DNA of 64,000 nt from Megaleporinus macrocephalus (GCA_021613375.1 CM038720.1:17998715-18062714), one strand, 5' to 3'. Numbered from the stretch's first letter, positions 11,656 through 23,689 are shown. Made by a program: numbers and translations. The notes: generated by a model from the sequence alone, not told the origin.

Positions 11656-12046
11656 TGTCACGCGCTGCCTTTTCCCGCCTGTCTTTGTTTACACTCCCCT
11701 GTCAAAGCCATGTGCTCAGGCTTGTTTCGGTTTTTATCTCAGTCTTTCTATCATGCCCCTCACCTGTTCCTAATCTGTGTCTCCTCCCATTCCCCTCCTG
11801 TTCCTTGTTGTCCCTGTGCTTATACTCCCTCTGTTGGCTTCCTGTGTGTGTCTATGTTCCTGTTTGTAGTTGACGTTCTTATCTGTAAATTATGTTTCTG
11901 TCTGTTTGTCTCTTAGTTAAATTGTCTCACTTTATCTCTGTGTATCACATTGTTTTGGTATTTCGTAATTTAGCTTCATGTTTCATGGATTTTAATAAAA
12001 GATATCTGCACGTAGATCCGCCTCTCCCAGCTCAGTTGCTGTTACA
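11656..12046 (+). mobile_element. Solo LTR of a Ty3-type retrotransposon
   Basis: It starts TGTCACGCGCTGCC and ends CTGTTACA, with a perfect 5-bp duplication CATTT at 11651-11655 and 12047-12051. An AATAAAA signal lies near 11995. The TGTCACGC start equals the sense start of the complete element at 33812-39625, but the rest of the LTR is different. The open frames of about 90 residues here are pyrimidine-rich LTR artefacts. Confidence 0.85.
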
Positions 12047-12051
12047 CATTT

Positions 12052-13179
12052 TTAGATTTTCAAAGGGCATGTTTGTGAGCTGACAGCGAAGGAATACTGA
12101 TTCTTTTTCCTTATTATTTAATAAAAAATAATTATTAAGCGACCATCGTTTTATTGATTTTCTGACCTCTTGAACAGTAATACAGGTTTTATTTTTACTT
12201 GAGATTTTATTTAATTTTTGAAGTTTTACTTAAAATCAGTGTAAAGTAAAAGACAGTGCTGAATGTTATTATTGTTATTTGTTTAATGTAAAGTGAGTAA
12301 ATTGTATTTATATGTTAAAATAATTATTAGTGCCTGATTTCTTTCCGTTTGAGTAAAAGGCGTTGAATTGGAGCAGACCCAGTCTCACGCTACATTTGTT
12401 TATGATTGATGGTGTTTCAGCTTAAGAATCCTGATTATCCACATTAAACTCAACCAGATGATTAGTTTGAGACACAAGGACAAAGTCCTGACCAAACACG
12501 TGCAGTAGAGGATTTAAATAGGGGATTTAAAGGTCTCTTAAAGATAATTCTGCTAAAATTAAATCTCATAACAATGCAGGAGAGATAAAGAGGCTTGTTA
12601 TTGTATAGGTAAATCTGAGTATAATGTGTGATTTAATGAGATCTGAGACACGTGAGATTACTGAGAAACATCTGCGACTTAAACAAAAGTCTTCTTTTGT
12701 CCTTCTATCTGATCTTATTGCTGTCTAGAAGTACTTATCTTACTCCGACTGTATGTGAGAGACATGATGTCTGATGCTAATGTGCCTTATGTATAAAACC
12801 TGATACTCTGCTGAGAGGGTTAGGGTTTGTTATTTTTATAAATGATGACTCTTTAGGACAAAACACACTGCATACTGTGTTAAAGATTCTGCAGAATGTT
12901 AAACTGTATTTTTGTGGTCATGGTGGACAGTAAGACTGGCACCATTACATAACAGACTCATACATTTTTACACCCTCAACATTTACATACAACCACAACA
13001 GAGCAACCGCAACAACAAAGCTGGAGTCTGTGAGGAAATCTAGTGTTCCAGGCTGTGAAGAGGATGTTGGCACTTTTCATTTCCTTCCCAAAGAACTGAA
13101 CTGTCATTGGTACATGGTTGAAGTTCATCTTTAAACGAGGCTGAAGTTGCTTTCTATTCACCTGCTTCTTAATCTTAAC
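12052..13179. other. Intergenic, no gene recognised
   Basis: No supported gene, RNA or mobile element. Sequence is AT-rich with no strong internal repetition. Confidence 0.4.
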
Positions 13180-13480
13180 TGCTACGGCTTGTACAGGAAC
13201 CAGAATGTGACTGCAGCATCATTTAAGGTGGAATGAAAATGAATAGAAACTTCAGTTTTAAACATCTTTAAATCTCCCGGACAGCTTTAACTCACAGTCT
13301 GCACATTTTACTCCAAACTTTTTCTTAAATCTTAGAAAACATATTCGCTTAGCGTTTGACACTGAAAAGACGGAAGAGAGAAGCAGTTCCACCTTTATTA
13401 GCAGCACAACACCAACAGTAATAGCAGCAGTAGCAGCCGTGCTGTATGATTTTAGTGTTCTTTGCTAATGCATCAGTATG
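13180..13480 (+). repeat. Dispersed repeat family A, copy 2 (partial)
   Basis: It matches the centre of family A: the TTGTACAGGAACCAGAATG segment, TTTAAGGTGGAATG, and the GCAGTTCCACCTTTATTAGC segment, in the same order as 23740-24020. Both outer parts seen in the other copies are missing or too diverged to recognise. Confidence 0.6.
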
Positions 13481-14199
13481 TGTTCCATACAAAACTTCAA
13501 TGACAAAACCTGCACCCCAGAATATAGAGCACATCAGTAATAGTAATACTGCAATAAAGGTATAAACCCTAAAGTGTCTAGAACGTATAGGAATCCAATA
13601 CTACCAATTATATACTAACAAGATACTAACACATTTAGATAATATATATGGAATTTTAGATCATTATTTTGATTTATATGATTTTGTGTTTATTGTGCAT
13701 TAGGACTCCTCTTATGTAATAATATAGTAGATGAAGCTCACAGTGAATAAAGCTGGATGCATAGTAAATTATCCTTTAGCTTTATTGACTAAATAACAAG
13801 ACCTTAATAAACTCCCTATATGTGTTTCTTAAAATAAATTAATAGTGTAGGTCTATATTATAATCAACAAAGGTTGGTATTTTGTAATGCTCTTGCAATC
13901 ATAAAAGGACCACTAGCGTGGCTATTTCATATTGTCTAAAAGAAAAACATGGATCTTCAAAATAGTAACTTAACAGGAGAGGCCAAAACAAGTTAATGAA
14001 AGTTAATGTAAAGAGCTTTTATTCCAACCGATCCTGGAGCATTTCTATTTGTCTAGTGAAACTTTCACAGGATCTAAAGGGCAGCTGTTTTTTAAATTAT
14101 ATAGAAAAAACACGACAATATGCAGCATATGCATACTCATAAGTATTTAATAAGTCAATCTGTATCTACATTTAAAAGAATATGTTACCTTTTTAATTA
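13481..14199. other. Intergenic, no gene recognised
   Basis: Strongly AT-rich. No feature supported. Confidence 0.4.
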
Positions 14200-14360
14200 A
14201 TCTAGTGCAGTGTTTTCCATCGTGTACATCAATGTACACTACAGGACCAACTAGCATGTCTGAGTCCTTGACCGGTCACAGAGCCTGATTCATTATCTTG
14301 CAATTTATGCCAGAGGCCTTTCTATTGATCACTGGGCCGTTAATCTTTTCTTGTCTTCAT
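14200..14360. promoter_or_regulatory. Candidate conserved non-coding island
   Basis: Non-repetitive balanced sequence with phrases such as CTTGCAATTTATGCCAGAGG and a TTAATC core (GGGCCGTTAATC). It sits between AT-rich flanks. Function is inferred from texture only. Confidence 0.22.
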
Positions 14361-14779
14361 GCAGGCCTTGTGTACAGCAGCTTGTCATGAAGCCAGCTTC
14401 AAAACTGATGAATAAAGCAACTCTTCCTTTCTGCAGCGTTTGAGATTTTGTTGTGCTCCTCTAGTGTTTGGGTAGCATTAAAGTCGTAAGTGTCCCCACA
14501 AACGCTTCAGAAATACTGAGGCTGTGAAAAAAAGACCCATAAAGTGTACAATTAACATGAATAACTGCATGTTGGAAGGCCCAACACCAGAATACAGGTC
14601 AAGACCCTTAGCACTGCCAAAACTACTAACCCTCCTCCATTAGAAAATTAGAGGAGAACCGGAGAGGCCCGAGGAGGTTACAAAATAAGGTCTATAGTTT
14701 GAAACCAGGAGGGAATGATGAATTGTGAGCAGTACCCCACTTGCTCCATTAACACATCATGTCATAAAGCTTTCATTGG

Positions 14780-15170
14780 TCTGGAGTCGGTGGTTCAATG
14801 GGAACACAATGTTAACAGCTATGCTAACAAGCTTCTGCAGGAAAGCCCTCTATAGCTGCTGTCATGGGTAGTGCATGATGCGGATGGCGGTGTGGTCAGT
14901 GGTTTAATGAGGACATTACGCAAGCATGCTAAAAGGCCACTGCAGCAAAGCTTTCTATAGCTGCCATTATCAATAGCAGTGCTACCGAATTGCTGTGTGG
15001 GCAGTATATATGGAGTAAGTGGTTTAATGAGAGCTCTATGCTAACAAATATGCTGAAAAGCCTCTGCAGCAAATTCCTGTAATTATAAATGGTAGAAGTT
15101 GCTGTTGATCGTGTGGACAGTATATAGTGGCAGAGCTTTAATGAAAACATGATAAAAGGCCTCGTCTGAC
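14780..15170 (+). repeat. Degenerate serial repeat, period about 100-125 bp
   Basis: At least three and a half successive units share the order: GTGGTTTAATGA, then ATGCTAACAA, then CCTCTGCAGCAAAG, then TATAGCTGC, then GTGTGGACAGTATATA. The ATGCT anchor falls near 14821, 14926 and 15049, with a partial unit near 15151. Units are diverged but keep the same order. Further isolated units occur at 15690-15960 and 17390-17530, so the family has spread locally. Confidence 0.65.
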
Positions 15171-15689
15171 ATCACTGAAAAGGATCCAGGTCATCAATAG
15201 CTTCACCAACCCACCTGACTACCCCACAACTCAGCACAAAATAGCAAATGCAAGCAAGCACACAAAGTAAATGCACAATGACCCCTTTAGTGGTTTTAGG
15301 AATAACCACTTAGCCGGTAAACAAAATCCTGGCCAAGTGTGTCCTCCAAGTCCTCCTTCAAGACTGTGTCCACTTCCTCAGGGGCACCAGAGCAGACAGA
15401 CTGGGTGCAGCGTCCTCCTCCCCAGTTGTGGGGGAGCTGGTTAAGGCTGGTCAGGGGGGCAAGCTGCACATGTCATCTTGGCTTCTCTGGCAGCTGCACG
15501 TACAGAAGGCACACAATCACTAACTCCTCTGATATCATCTCCTCAAATGCTCGATTTGCCTTGTCCATCAGAACTACAGGACACTTCTAGCACATTGCTG
15601 GGGAGTGGTCAGTGGCATCAGGCCAACATGCTGCTCTGTCAGCAGACACCTCACACCTAGCACCCTTCAGAGTTTATAGTAACACCAAT

Positions 15690-15960
15690 GCTCTCCAGAC
15701 CTCTGCAGGGCTAAGGCAATCTATAGCTGCAACAATTAAAAGAAGCAGCAATGGATGGCTGTATAGACAGGATATATGTGTTGGCTAACAATGATTCCAC
15801 ACAAACCACTACACTAAAAAAATCTCTGTGTGGAAAGAATATCTATGGAGTCATTTGTTGTGAAAACGCTATACTAACACCTATGCTAACAGGCCTCTGC
15901 AGCAAGGTCTTGTATAGCTGCATCAGGTGTAGAAGCTGTGGTTGCCTGTGTTGACAGTAG
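15690..15960 (+). repeat. Further units of the 100-125 bp serial repeat
   Basis: It contains CTCTGCAGGGCTAAGGC and CTATAGCTGCAACA near 15700, and CCTATGCTAACAGGCCTCTG near 15880 followed by TATAGCTGCATCAGG. This is the same block order as 14780-15170. Confidence 0.5.
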
Positions 15961-17389
15961 GTCTGCATGATAAATCATGTTTTTAGGGTTATAATTTTTA
16001 GGGTTTTCAACATTAACACATTGTTGAAGTGGAACAAATCAAGTTACCTTAAACAGAGCACTCAAGTGACATAATTGCACTGGTGGAAGCATAGCGTTAA
16101 AAACCTAACAAGGAATTTGGGTTTGAATTCCTGCTGTCCCACTTAGAAACCATTCAGCTGACCATTAAATGGTTAGTTCCAAAAACAGCTCAAAAACTAC
16201 TACTACTAGCATAAACAATGTGATGACTATTCTCAGGCTCAGGAAAATGCATAGATTGGTAACATGTTTGAAGCAGTAATGCTGCTGGCCAATGGTGTAG
16301 AATTAGCATGGACTAAAGTGACGTGTCCCCACCAATAATTTGATCCCCTTCAGAAAAAACGTCAACGTCTCGTTAACCTAGAGGTGCAGAAAGGGTTAAA
16401 TCACATTCTCTACGTTCTCCTGCCTTGCAGTAACACATTAGGCCATTGTGATTGACCATGCCTTTCTCTGCTGTCACATGACACTCTGTAGCTAAGTTTG
16501 GTTGTCAGCAGTGCTGAAACTGGAGTGAAAACTTTCCAGTCATATAAGACTCACTGTGCACGACTCATGGGCAAGTCTTTAGATGTAAACTCACTGTTTA
16601 CTGGTTTGAAACTGGCTGAAATGAGCATATGTCTTGTAGTTTAATTGAGACATTAAGAAAGATTTCATTGTTTTCTGGGATTGCTACTTTAGTTTTGTGG
16701 ACAACAGCACCAGGTTATGCAGTATTAACTCTGATGTTTGAGACTTGTTTCACGGACGTCCTCAAGACCTGTTTTTGTTAGCTGGGCTTTCATTGACACA
16801 TTAAGAGAGATATTTTTTTTCTGTGATTGTTACTTTGTCAGTAATTATTTTAACATGAATTTAACATTATATAGTTCATGAATTAAATTCTAACTTGTTA
16901 TCCTGAGTAGATGAAAAGCATGTAGAATAGCCTATGTAGTATGTCAGTCCTTTATTGTTTTGTCATGGACAAAAGATAAAACAACAAAAAGGGGCGTGGT
17001 GTGGGCGTGGCATGGCGGGTGGTGTGGCATGGCGGGAGAGTTGTGTGAATTCAAAGGTCCCCACCAATTTAAAGAGCGAATCTACGCCCTTGCTGCTGGC
17101 ACAACAAATCTGCATCATCATAAGAAGCTTTATGAGGAGTTAAATGTCTATTTATTCTTTTTTGTAGGCACAGATCATAAAAAACATATGTGTTTACTTT
17201 TGTTTGTATGCTATTTACAAACACAAAAAGAAAAAACTGCTAAGGGGACAGACCTTTTTATGGAACTCACTCATGTTTCACAGGTTGCATATTCACCATA
17301 AGGGGGCATCATTAGCAGTCAAATAGCTTTTGATGCTTCTCAAGAGCTGTGTTTCACATCAGTGACAGTGAATGTCCTTTAGTAGACAG
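15961..17389. other. Intergenic; small duplications only
   Basis: No gene recognised. Two diverged copies of a segment of about 55 bp containing GACATTAAGAAAGAT / GACACATTAAGAGAGAT and a GATTGYTACTTT phrase lie near 16640-16690 and 16788-16842. A short GC-rich tandem with unit GTGGCATGGCGGG lies at about 16991-17036. A tRNA B-box-like phrase occurs at about 16119 but without a convincing partner. Confidence 0.4.
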
Positions 17390-17530
17390 TGTGTATGCTG
17401 CTTTAAAGTGAGCGCTATGCTAACACACAACACTAGAAAGCTTATGCAGTAAAGCCCTCTATACCTGCAGACATCAATACTATAGCAGTGGACAGATGTG
17501 TGGACAGTATATATCCCTTGTGATCTGCAT
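17390..17530 (+). repeat. Isolated unit of the 100-125 bp serial repeat
   Basis: GCTATGCTAACA, AAAGCCCTCTATA and GTGTGGACAGTATATA occur in the same order as the units at 14780-15170. Confidence 0.5.
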
Positions 17531-19029
17531 GTCATTCCAGCCACCCAAGTGGCACAGCTGCGACATTAATTATCATAAGTCTGCCTGGCCCTGCGCTGGG
17601 ACTTCAAAGTGCCTAAACAGCAGTCTCAGAGGCCGGACAGCGGCTGACTTTGACTAATGAGGAGCCATAAGGAGAGCAACACGGAGAGGAGTCCTCCGAG
17701 AGGGCCCTGTCAAAATAAATAAATAAATAAATAAAGACAAGCAAAAAAAAAAAAGCCCCTCTACAATGAATCAATGTGTTGTCAGCAGGAGAGAAAACTT
17801 ACGCTAAACCCTCTTCTCTTTAAATATAACCCAGACCAGATTCTCCCTCTACACTGGCCAGCTCGGAAGAAACAGATGAAACTGATCTGTTCCTGCAGTC
17901 CCACGCAGCCTGTAAAAGGATTTGTGCTGCGGATGCAAAGCAGCTGCTAAGGGGCATCTCCCAGGTGGGACCATATGGTGATAAGACTCACAATTACTTT
18001 AAAGAAATCAATAAAGCAATCATGGGGGCAAACATAAACTTAGCTCATCCTAAAGAACACCAGCACCACCTTGCTTTGCTGTAATCACATTTATGTACTT
18101 TGTCCCAGTGTAAATAGATCATGTTTCTGTGAAGAGGCTGATGAAAACTTGCTGTCAAATTTAAAATATGTGTCTAGACCGAAAAAAATCCTGAACTTGA
18201 TTCAAATATGTACATAATGCCGTCATATCAAAAATATTGCAACTTTTTGTTTTTATACTTTTTTTAATACACTGTTTGGAAAATTCTAGCTGCTCTTTAA
18301 AGCTCAGAAAATGGATCAAAATTTGTTGTTTTTATTCCCAAATTAACAAACAAACAAACTCACAAACACACAAACATAAAAGGTATTTTTTTATTTTAGA
18401 TTTGGTTTGGTAGTTGTTCTTTTTATATTTGAATCATGTTGTGCATTAAAGTCACAGCAATGACTATTATTTTCATTTTGAAGCATGTTTTTCTAATTAC
18501 ACAAATGTATTTTCCCTTGTTAAAATAATTTTAGAAATAGAAATAAAATATTATTATGATAATGCATATTGCCCCAAGATTTTGGTCAACAGTGTAACAA
18601 ATGTCCTTAAAAAATCAGGAAGATCTTTTTGAGATGCGTTAAGTATGATGTCTGAATATAAAGTCTGAGACGACCACAATTAGTGAGTTCTCTTTAAATT
18701 TATGATACATTTGGCTAAATTCCTGTGTGGCAAAAAGATGGTGTTACACACCAGAAACTCATTATTTATTCATAAACTCTCATCATTTATTCATTATTCT
18801 ATTTAGTATGATTTGATATAATATAAAAGTACATTTGTTCAGCAAAATATCAGCTTTTCATTTTTCTTTTAACATAACTGTGCCTTATGCTACCAACCTA
18901 ACACTAATATGTTAGCCCCAAGCTCCAAACAACTCTGGCCAACATGAATCAACTCATGAGATGATAAATTGTGATATGTTGTGATACAGTTTAATACAAT
19001 TTGTACTGTCACTTCCCTACACACTTCTC
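17531..19029. other. Intergenic; (AAAT)n tract and unique DNA
   Basis: A short (AAAT)n tract lies at 17713-17735, followed by a poly-A run. The GC-richer part around 17560-17700 contains GACTTTGACTAATGAGGAGC and could be a conserved non-coding island; the rest is AT-rich. No gene recognised. Confidence 0.35.
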
Positions 19030-19375
19030 AGATCTTCAAGGGTTCTTGATTTGTATAGTTCTACATAGAACTAAGAATTCTATATAAAACAATTCCTGCT
19101 GTTCTTTTCATAATGAAATGGTTCCTCAGCTTGATGAAGAGTGTGCTGTATATGGTTCTATGGTTCTGGTTCTTTTGCTGTTACATCATATCAACAGCAG
19201 AACACCTGTATAAAAACATACATTCTCCATCATTTCACCATGCAAAGAACCATTTCAGCATGCAGATGGCCCTTTGTGTGTTCATAATTCTGTATAGAAC
19301 CACTGTTTTTGCTAAAAAACCACATAGCCTTACAAATGCTGTCCTTCGTCCTTTAAGGTTCATTATTAAAGGGAA
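19030..19375. repeat. Fold-back (MITE-like) repeat, copy 2
   Basis: It has the same phrase order as the neighbouring copy at 19378-19830: a GGTTCTTG / ATAGTTCTACATAGAAC start, AATGGTTCCTCAG, TATATGGTTCTATG, a central AACAGCAGAACACC, then ATTCTCCATCATTTCACC, AAGAACCATTTCAGCATGC and CTGTATAGAACC. Arms are imperfect inverted repeats. The plus-strand frame across it (19113-19379) is not a gene. Confidence 0.65.
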
Positions 19376-19377
19376 TT

Positions 19378-19830
19378 AAAAAATGCATTGAACTGAATAC
19401 TTAATTTAGATTTAAAATAGGCATGTTTACCACATGACTAGAATACATTAATATTACACCCTTAAAAAATCTGGTTGTTTCTTTTCAGGGTCGTTTGCAG
19501 GCTTTAATGTTTCATTGTATGGTAAATGGTTCTTCAGATTGTTGGAGAATGTGTTGTATATGGTTCTATATAGCACCAAAATTGTTTCTGCTACTGTCAC
19601 CACGTCAAGCTGAAAACCCGTCTCCATCATTCTCCATCAATCTGAAGAACCATTTCACCATACAAAGAACCAATAAGCCTGCAAATTATTCAGATGGTTC
19701 TAAATAGAACTGTTGCTCTAAACACCCTTTGAAAGAACCAGATTTCGTAAGGGTGTAATACTAATGCATTATACTCATGTGGTGAACACATTAATCTAAA
19801 TTAAGAACTCAGTTAAACGCATTTCTTTTT
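19378..19830. repeat. Fold-back (MITE-like) element with full-length inverted arms, copy 3
   Basis: Almost the whole element is an imperfect palindrome centred near 19606. Outer arms: AAATGCATTGAACTGA with CTTAATTTAGAT on the left answers AAATGCGTTTAACTGA with CTTAATTTAGAT on the complement of the right. Next, TATTACACCCTTA and AAATCTGGTT face their complements at 19735-19760. Then AATGGTTCTTCAGATTG and GGAGAATG face ATTCTCCATCAATCTGAAG. It has no coding potential, so it was presumably mobilised in trans or made by inverted duplication. Confidence 0.75.
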
Positions 19831-19839
19831 GTCGGTGAA

Positions 19840-20180
19840 CGGAACCGAAGATTGACGTGAATTATTTGTGTGAGAGCCGTATTTCTTTATGCAGCTTACA
19901 GTGTACTGAGTTTACACCACAACAAGATGCATTTCTGTCCCGCGTGTGCCAGCAAAACGGTGCTTAATCCGAGCCATAAATCACATTAAAGGCGGTAATT
20001 GGGGAAAGCGCATGAACGATACCCTGAACACATCTTCAGGTTTTATCTGGCATTCAAGCTAATGAGATTCCCCTCATGAGAGGCCCTTTGTAATTACAAT
20101 TATCACCAGAATTGCACTCCCAGAAACCTCTGCCTGACCCAGCGATTTGGTGCGAAACACTCCTAAAAGTACTCCAAAGC
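19840..20180. promoter_or_regulatory. Candidate conserved non-coding island
   Basis: Non-repetitive sequence of balanced composition with many homeodomain-type cores, for example AGGCGGTAATTGGGG, AGCTAATGAGATTCC and TTTGTAATTACAATTATC. It is among the clearest enhancer-like textures in the window. This is inference; no alignment is available. Confidence 0.3.
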
Positions 20181-20949
20181 ACATAATTAAAGACACACTC
20201 TCAGAGGCTTTGAAGTTCCCTGAGACGTAACTAGAGGCATCACGGATCAACATCAGTAAGCCTACAATAATAAAGTAGAGGTATTATTCATAGCAATATT
20301 TAAGGAAAGAATGTTCTTCAGGAATGAAGGGAAACGGTTTGGAGAATGCAATTTTTTACTTTGATCTTTGCATGGTTCCAAAATATGGGTGTATTCATAC
20401 ATAACCACATTCTCCTAAATAACTAAGAGAGCATAATGTCATATATGGAAGTAATTCTCTCTGTCCTAATAAACATACCAAAATGCTGCCTGAGGCAATG
20501 AAATATACAACTTTCAGGCACAGTTCTTTAAAAAGAACGGGTGTGAGATTTTTATTTTTCATTTTAATTTTATATATCAAGATTATCAACGTGGAAAAAT
20601 AACTGTCTTGATGGGATATTAAAGATATGTTGCAGAGATATCTAGTGAAGTTATTATGCTAACCAGCTAGCCCTGGCTCGTCCTGCCTGTAATACCACAA
20701 ATCCTGAAGAGGTGATAGCGAGCTAAGAGGTTAAGAAGTGGTGCTGGTCTGAGATTTGATTATTTAAGGACACGTAGCCAATGAAACAGTAAACAAACGA
20801 TGGCTGATGCTCTTGGCAAGTGACCGGCAAGAAACCACATTCAGTGGAGCGTTTACTAGTAATGTGCTGCCCCCGGTTGTTTGAAGTATGATTGCACCAT
20901 TTTGCCCATCGCTCCTATAAGGAAACACTTTAGCATATTTTAACCTACA

Positions 20950-21500
20950 ATGTTAAGAAAACTCTGAGACCACATCTCAATTATTCCACTTTGAGTCAAA
21001 CGGTCATTACGTTTTGTTTTGAAGAAGAAATTAGTGAGAAGATTCAATATAGAAGGATCCACTTGCGTAAGGAAATGAGAACATCAAATAAAAATAACCA
21101 GAGTTTTAAAATGGGACTATTAACAACCACTTAGAAGACCTGATGGACCACTAACACTGCCCTCATCACATAGGCATCCTGAAAGGCCTGAAATGAGGTG
21201 TACTGGTCAAGAAGCCCATGTGTCATAGACACATCAAACAAAGAAGCTGCTGCTGTTCTCAGAACAGTGGACTGAGCACCCCAGAGTCAAGACCTCAACA
21301 TCACTGAATGTGTTGAGAAATATTTAGATGGTGAGAAGCAAAAAATACTAAATCAACTTCTAAGACTAAACTTCAAACGTGTGGCTCTATAAAACTGAAA
21401 GTGAGAGCTGAAAGAATTGAAGCTGTAGAGGCTGAAAAATGCTGGAGTATTCCTTTACAGAGCTCCACTGAAGGACTGAATAATATGGCCTTGCCCCCAA
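20950..21500 (+). pseudogene. Degenerate Tc1/mariner-like transposase remnant
   Basis: Plus-strand fragments resemble a Tc1-type transposase. Around 21282-21308 a frame reads QSQDLNITE, close to the family's SPDLNPIE catalytic segment. It is preceded by GTTCTCAGAACAGTGGACTG, a phrase I recall from fish elements of this kind. Stops and frameshifts are frequent throughout, so no protein could be made. Terminal repeats were not located, so ends are approximate. Confidence 0.5.
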
Positions 21501-21599
21501 AACCTGTTTCGACACCATCATTTTAAAGAACGTATGTCTGGCAGCTAAGCTTGAGAAATGCAAGTAATAACAGCGCCAGGATCACGTCAGTTTCATTTA

Positions 21600-21810
21600 A
21601 CGAAGCCAATTGTGCTTTGGTTTCCAAACAATGCCTCACGTGAATGACTATCTGCCATTTAACCTGGAAATAGGATCTTTAATGAGAGGAAGCAGTCAAT
21701 TACCTTACTACCTTTCCATGAGAGCGAGCAGCGAAATTGAAAACGATCCTCTGAAAGTAGAAAATCATTTTCCCAATGCCCACACTTCCATTATCCCTAA
21801 TTGAAATTTA
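21600..21810. promoter_or_regulatory. Candidate conserved non-coding island
   Basis: Unique sequence with AATTGTGCTTTGG, TCTTTAATGAGAGG and CCCTAATTGAAATT. It falls within a short open frame (21610-21804) that has no recognisable product. Either an enhancer-like element or plain unique DNA. Confidence 0.25.
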
Positions 21811-22617
21811 CACTGCCTTTTATGTACGTGTTGCTGCAAGGTAGGCAAGCCTGAGGTGGATCAATGTTACATGTTCTGTGCTCTCACCTCAGGAACTACT
21901 AAATTAAAAAGAAGAAGAAATAAAGAGGGAGCGAAAATGGGTTTTTTTTATTGGTTGGACCAAACCATTTTGGACTTTTATTTTTTATTTGGATTGAAAT
22001 TGTTTCTTTTTTCACAAACAGGTCCTGAACTCTTAAGCCTGAACAATTTCTTCCATTTCATTTAGCATTATATGTAGATTTGTAGACTGTGCTGGGTGTT
22101 ACATTGAATTTTCATCACTGCAGTGGTGGAGTAGCAAGTTTACAGCAATTGGCTTACTTTATATGTAGGCAATAAGTCAAGACATATCTGGTGTCTGACA
22201 TTTGCTTCTTTAGTTATGCTCTGGAACTATGACACCATTGCAGCTAACAAGTAATGAAAGCCAAGTGACCCACCATTTTTTTTAATTAACTGGGTCAAAG
22301 AAACGCCACATGTACATCATAAAGAAATTAAACTACACTGATTGCTATAGACACAAACAGAGAGAAGTCAAACTAATTAGCAGAACCAATCAGTACCCCC
22401 ATTTCAACTTGGGGTCAGGGCGTCAGGGCACTTGGCTCATGTGAAGTGTTTAAATTTCTTATTTGGTGCAGATGATAGTTTGCACTGAAGAACCAAAGAG
22501 ATCAGTTGTTCGGTTTGTTTGATATGACAACTGAGTGCACCAAATATAAAAATATAAGTAGAAAATGTGAATAAGTGAAGTCTGTGGATTACAAAACTAT
22601 AATAATAAATAATAATT

Positions 22618-23605
22618 ATAAACATTTCTTCATATCTGCTTCTTCTTAGTTTAACTAATCAGGTCACTGCTGCTTGACCAAAATTTTCTATGATCCCAAA
22701 TGTGCCAAAATAAAAGCATATCTTTGCTATATTTTTTGTCTGCTCTTATCAGCAGCTTATGCTGCAGGAACTATAAGACAGTCAGTGAAGAGTAAAATGT
22801 TGAACAGCAGATTGTGTGGACAGTACAGCGCTGATGTGCCGCTGGTGTTCATTCTCTCTTCTCGTGTGGACTATCATAAAGATGTGTTGCTGCCAGCATT
22901 GAACTGAAGTAGGGGTCACAGATCAGTTCTTTAGTGCAGACCTGAATACGGGTGGATTGTTCACAACTAAAAGCAGGTCAAACTGAAAAAAAAGTTTGAT
23001 AGTCTCACAAGACAGATCTGAAAGTAACCACGCTATAGCATGATAGCAGTAAGAAATATTAGAAATGACAATGTTTACTGGATGAGCATGTTTATCAGAT
23101 GAGTTAGCTGCAGCTGCTATCACTGAACACTAAATCATGAGGGTTGTACTGTTTAAAAAAGCCACACCTCCTAGCTCAAGTGGAGGTTTTGCTAATGACT
23201 TTGACTCTCTGTCTGTTTGTGTCTATTGGTTAGCACTGGTTTCATTTCTTTGATTTACATACCCTAGTCATTTGAAAGGTAGTGGGTCAAATGCTCCCTC
23301 GTCCCTGTGGTTCCAGCAGCCCTGGTATCAATTGTTCAAACCAAAATTCAACAGAGGCTGCGATTCTCAGAGCTGTAATCTCCGCAAACTGCATGTTTTA
23401 CACTTTACAGATCGTTATATAGTTCCTGCAGCATGAGCTGCTGATAATAACAGCAGCCAAAAGTAATAATAGCAAATATTTGCTTTTAATTTTGGCACAT
23501 TCTGTACCATAGAATGTATTTTTGTCTGAGCATCAGTGACCTGATTGGTTAAATTCAAACTGGTAAATCAATCAAGAAGCAGATATCAAGTTTATTGATA
23601 TGGCT
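22618..23605. mobile_element. Non-autonomous DNA transposon with long terminal inverted repeats
   Basis: Left arm 22618-22850 and right arm 23360-23605 are reverse complements over roughly 230 bp with scattered changes. Outermost: ATATCTGCTTCTT faces AAGAAGCAGATAT. Next TTTAACTAATCAGGTCACTG faces CAGTGACCTGATTGGTTAAA. Further in are AATGTGCCAAAAT and CAGCAGCTTATGCTGCAGGA with their partners. The central 500 bp has no transposase. Long TIR with an unrelated core is the form of non-autonomous DNA transposons. Superfamily and target duplication could not be fixed. Confidence 0.75.
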
Positions 23606-23689
23606 TTGTTTTGTGATGAACGCAGTCACTAAGAGCGTCTATTTCCTATTTTCTTTCTTGTTATTTATTTATTTTCTGCAACATCTTTT

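Noticed and set aside
11601..11916. Two frames of about 90-96 residues
   Set aside because: They lie across the solo LTR at 11656-12046 and are composition artefacts.
16090..16150. tRNA or SINE head with a B-box-like GGGTTTGAATTCC
   Set aside because: No matching A box at the right distance, no cloverleaf and no SINE tail could be found.
23225..23330. SINE-like phrase GGTTAGCACTGG with GGGTCAAATGC
   Set aside because: It lies inside the core of the long-TIR element and the B-box match is poor.
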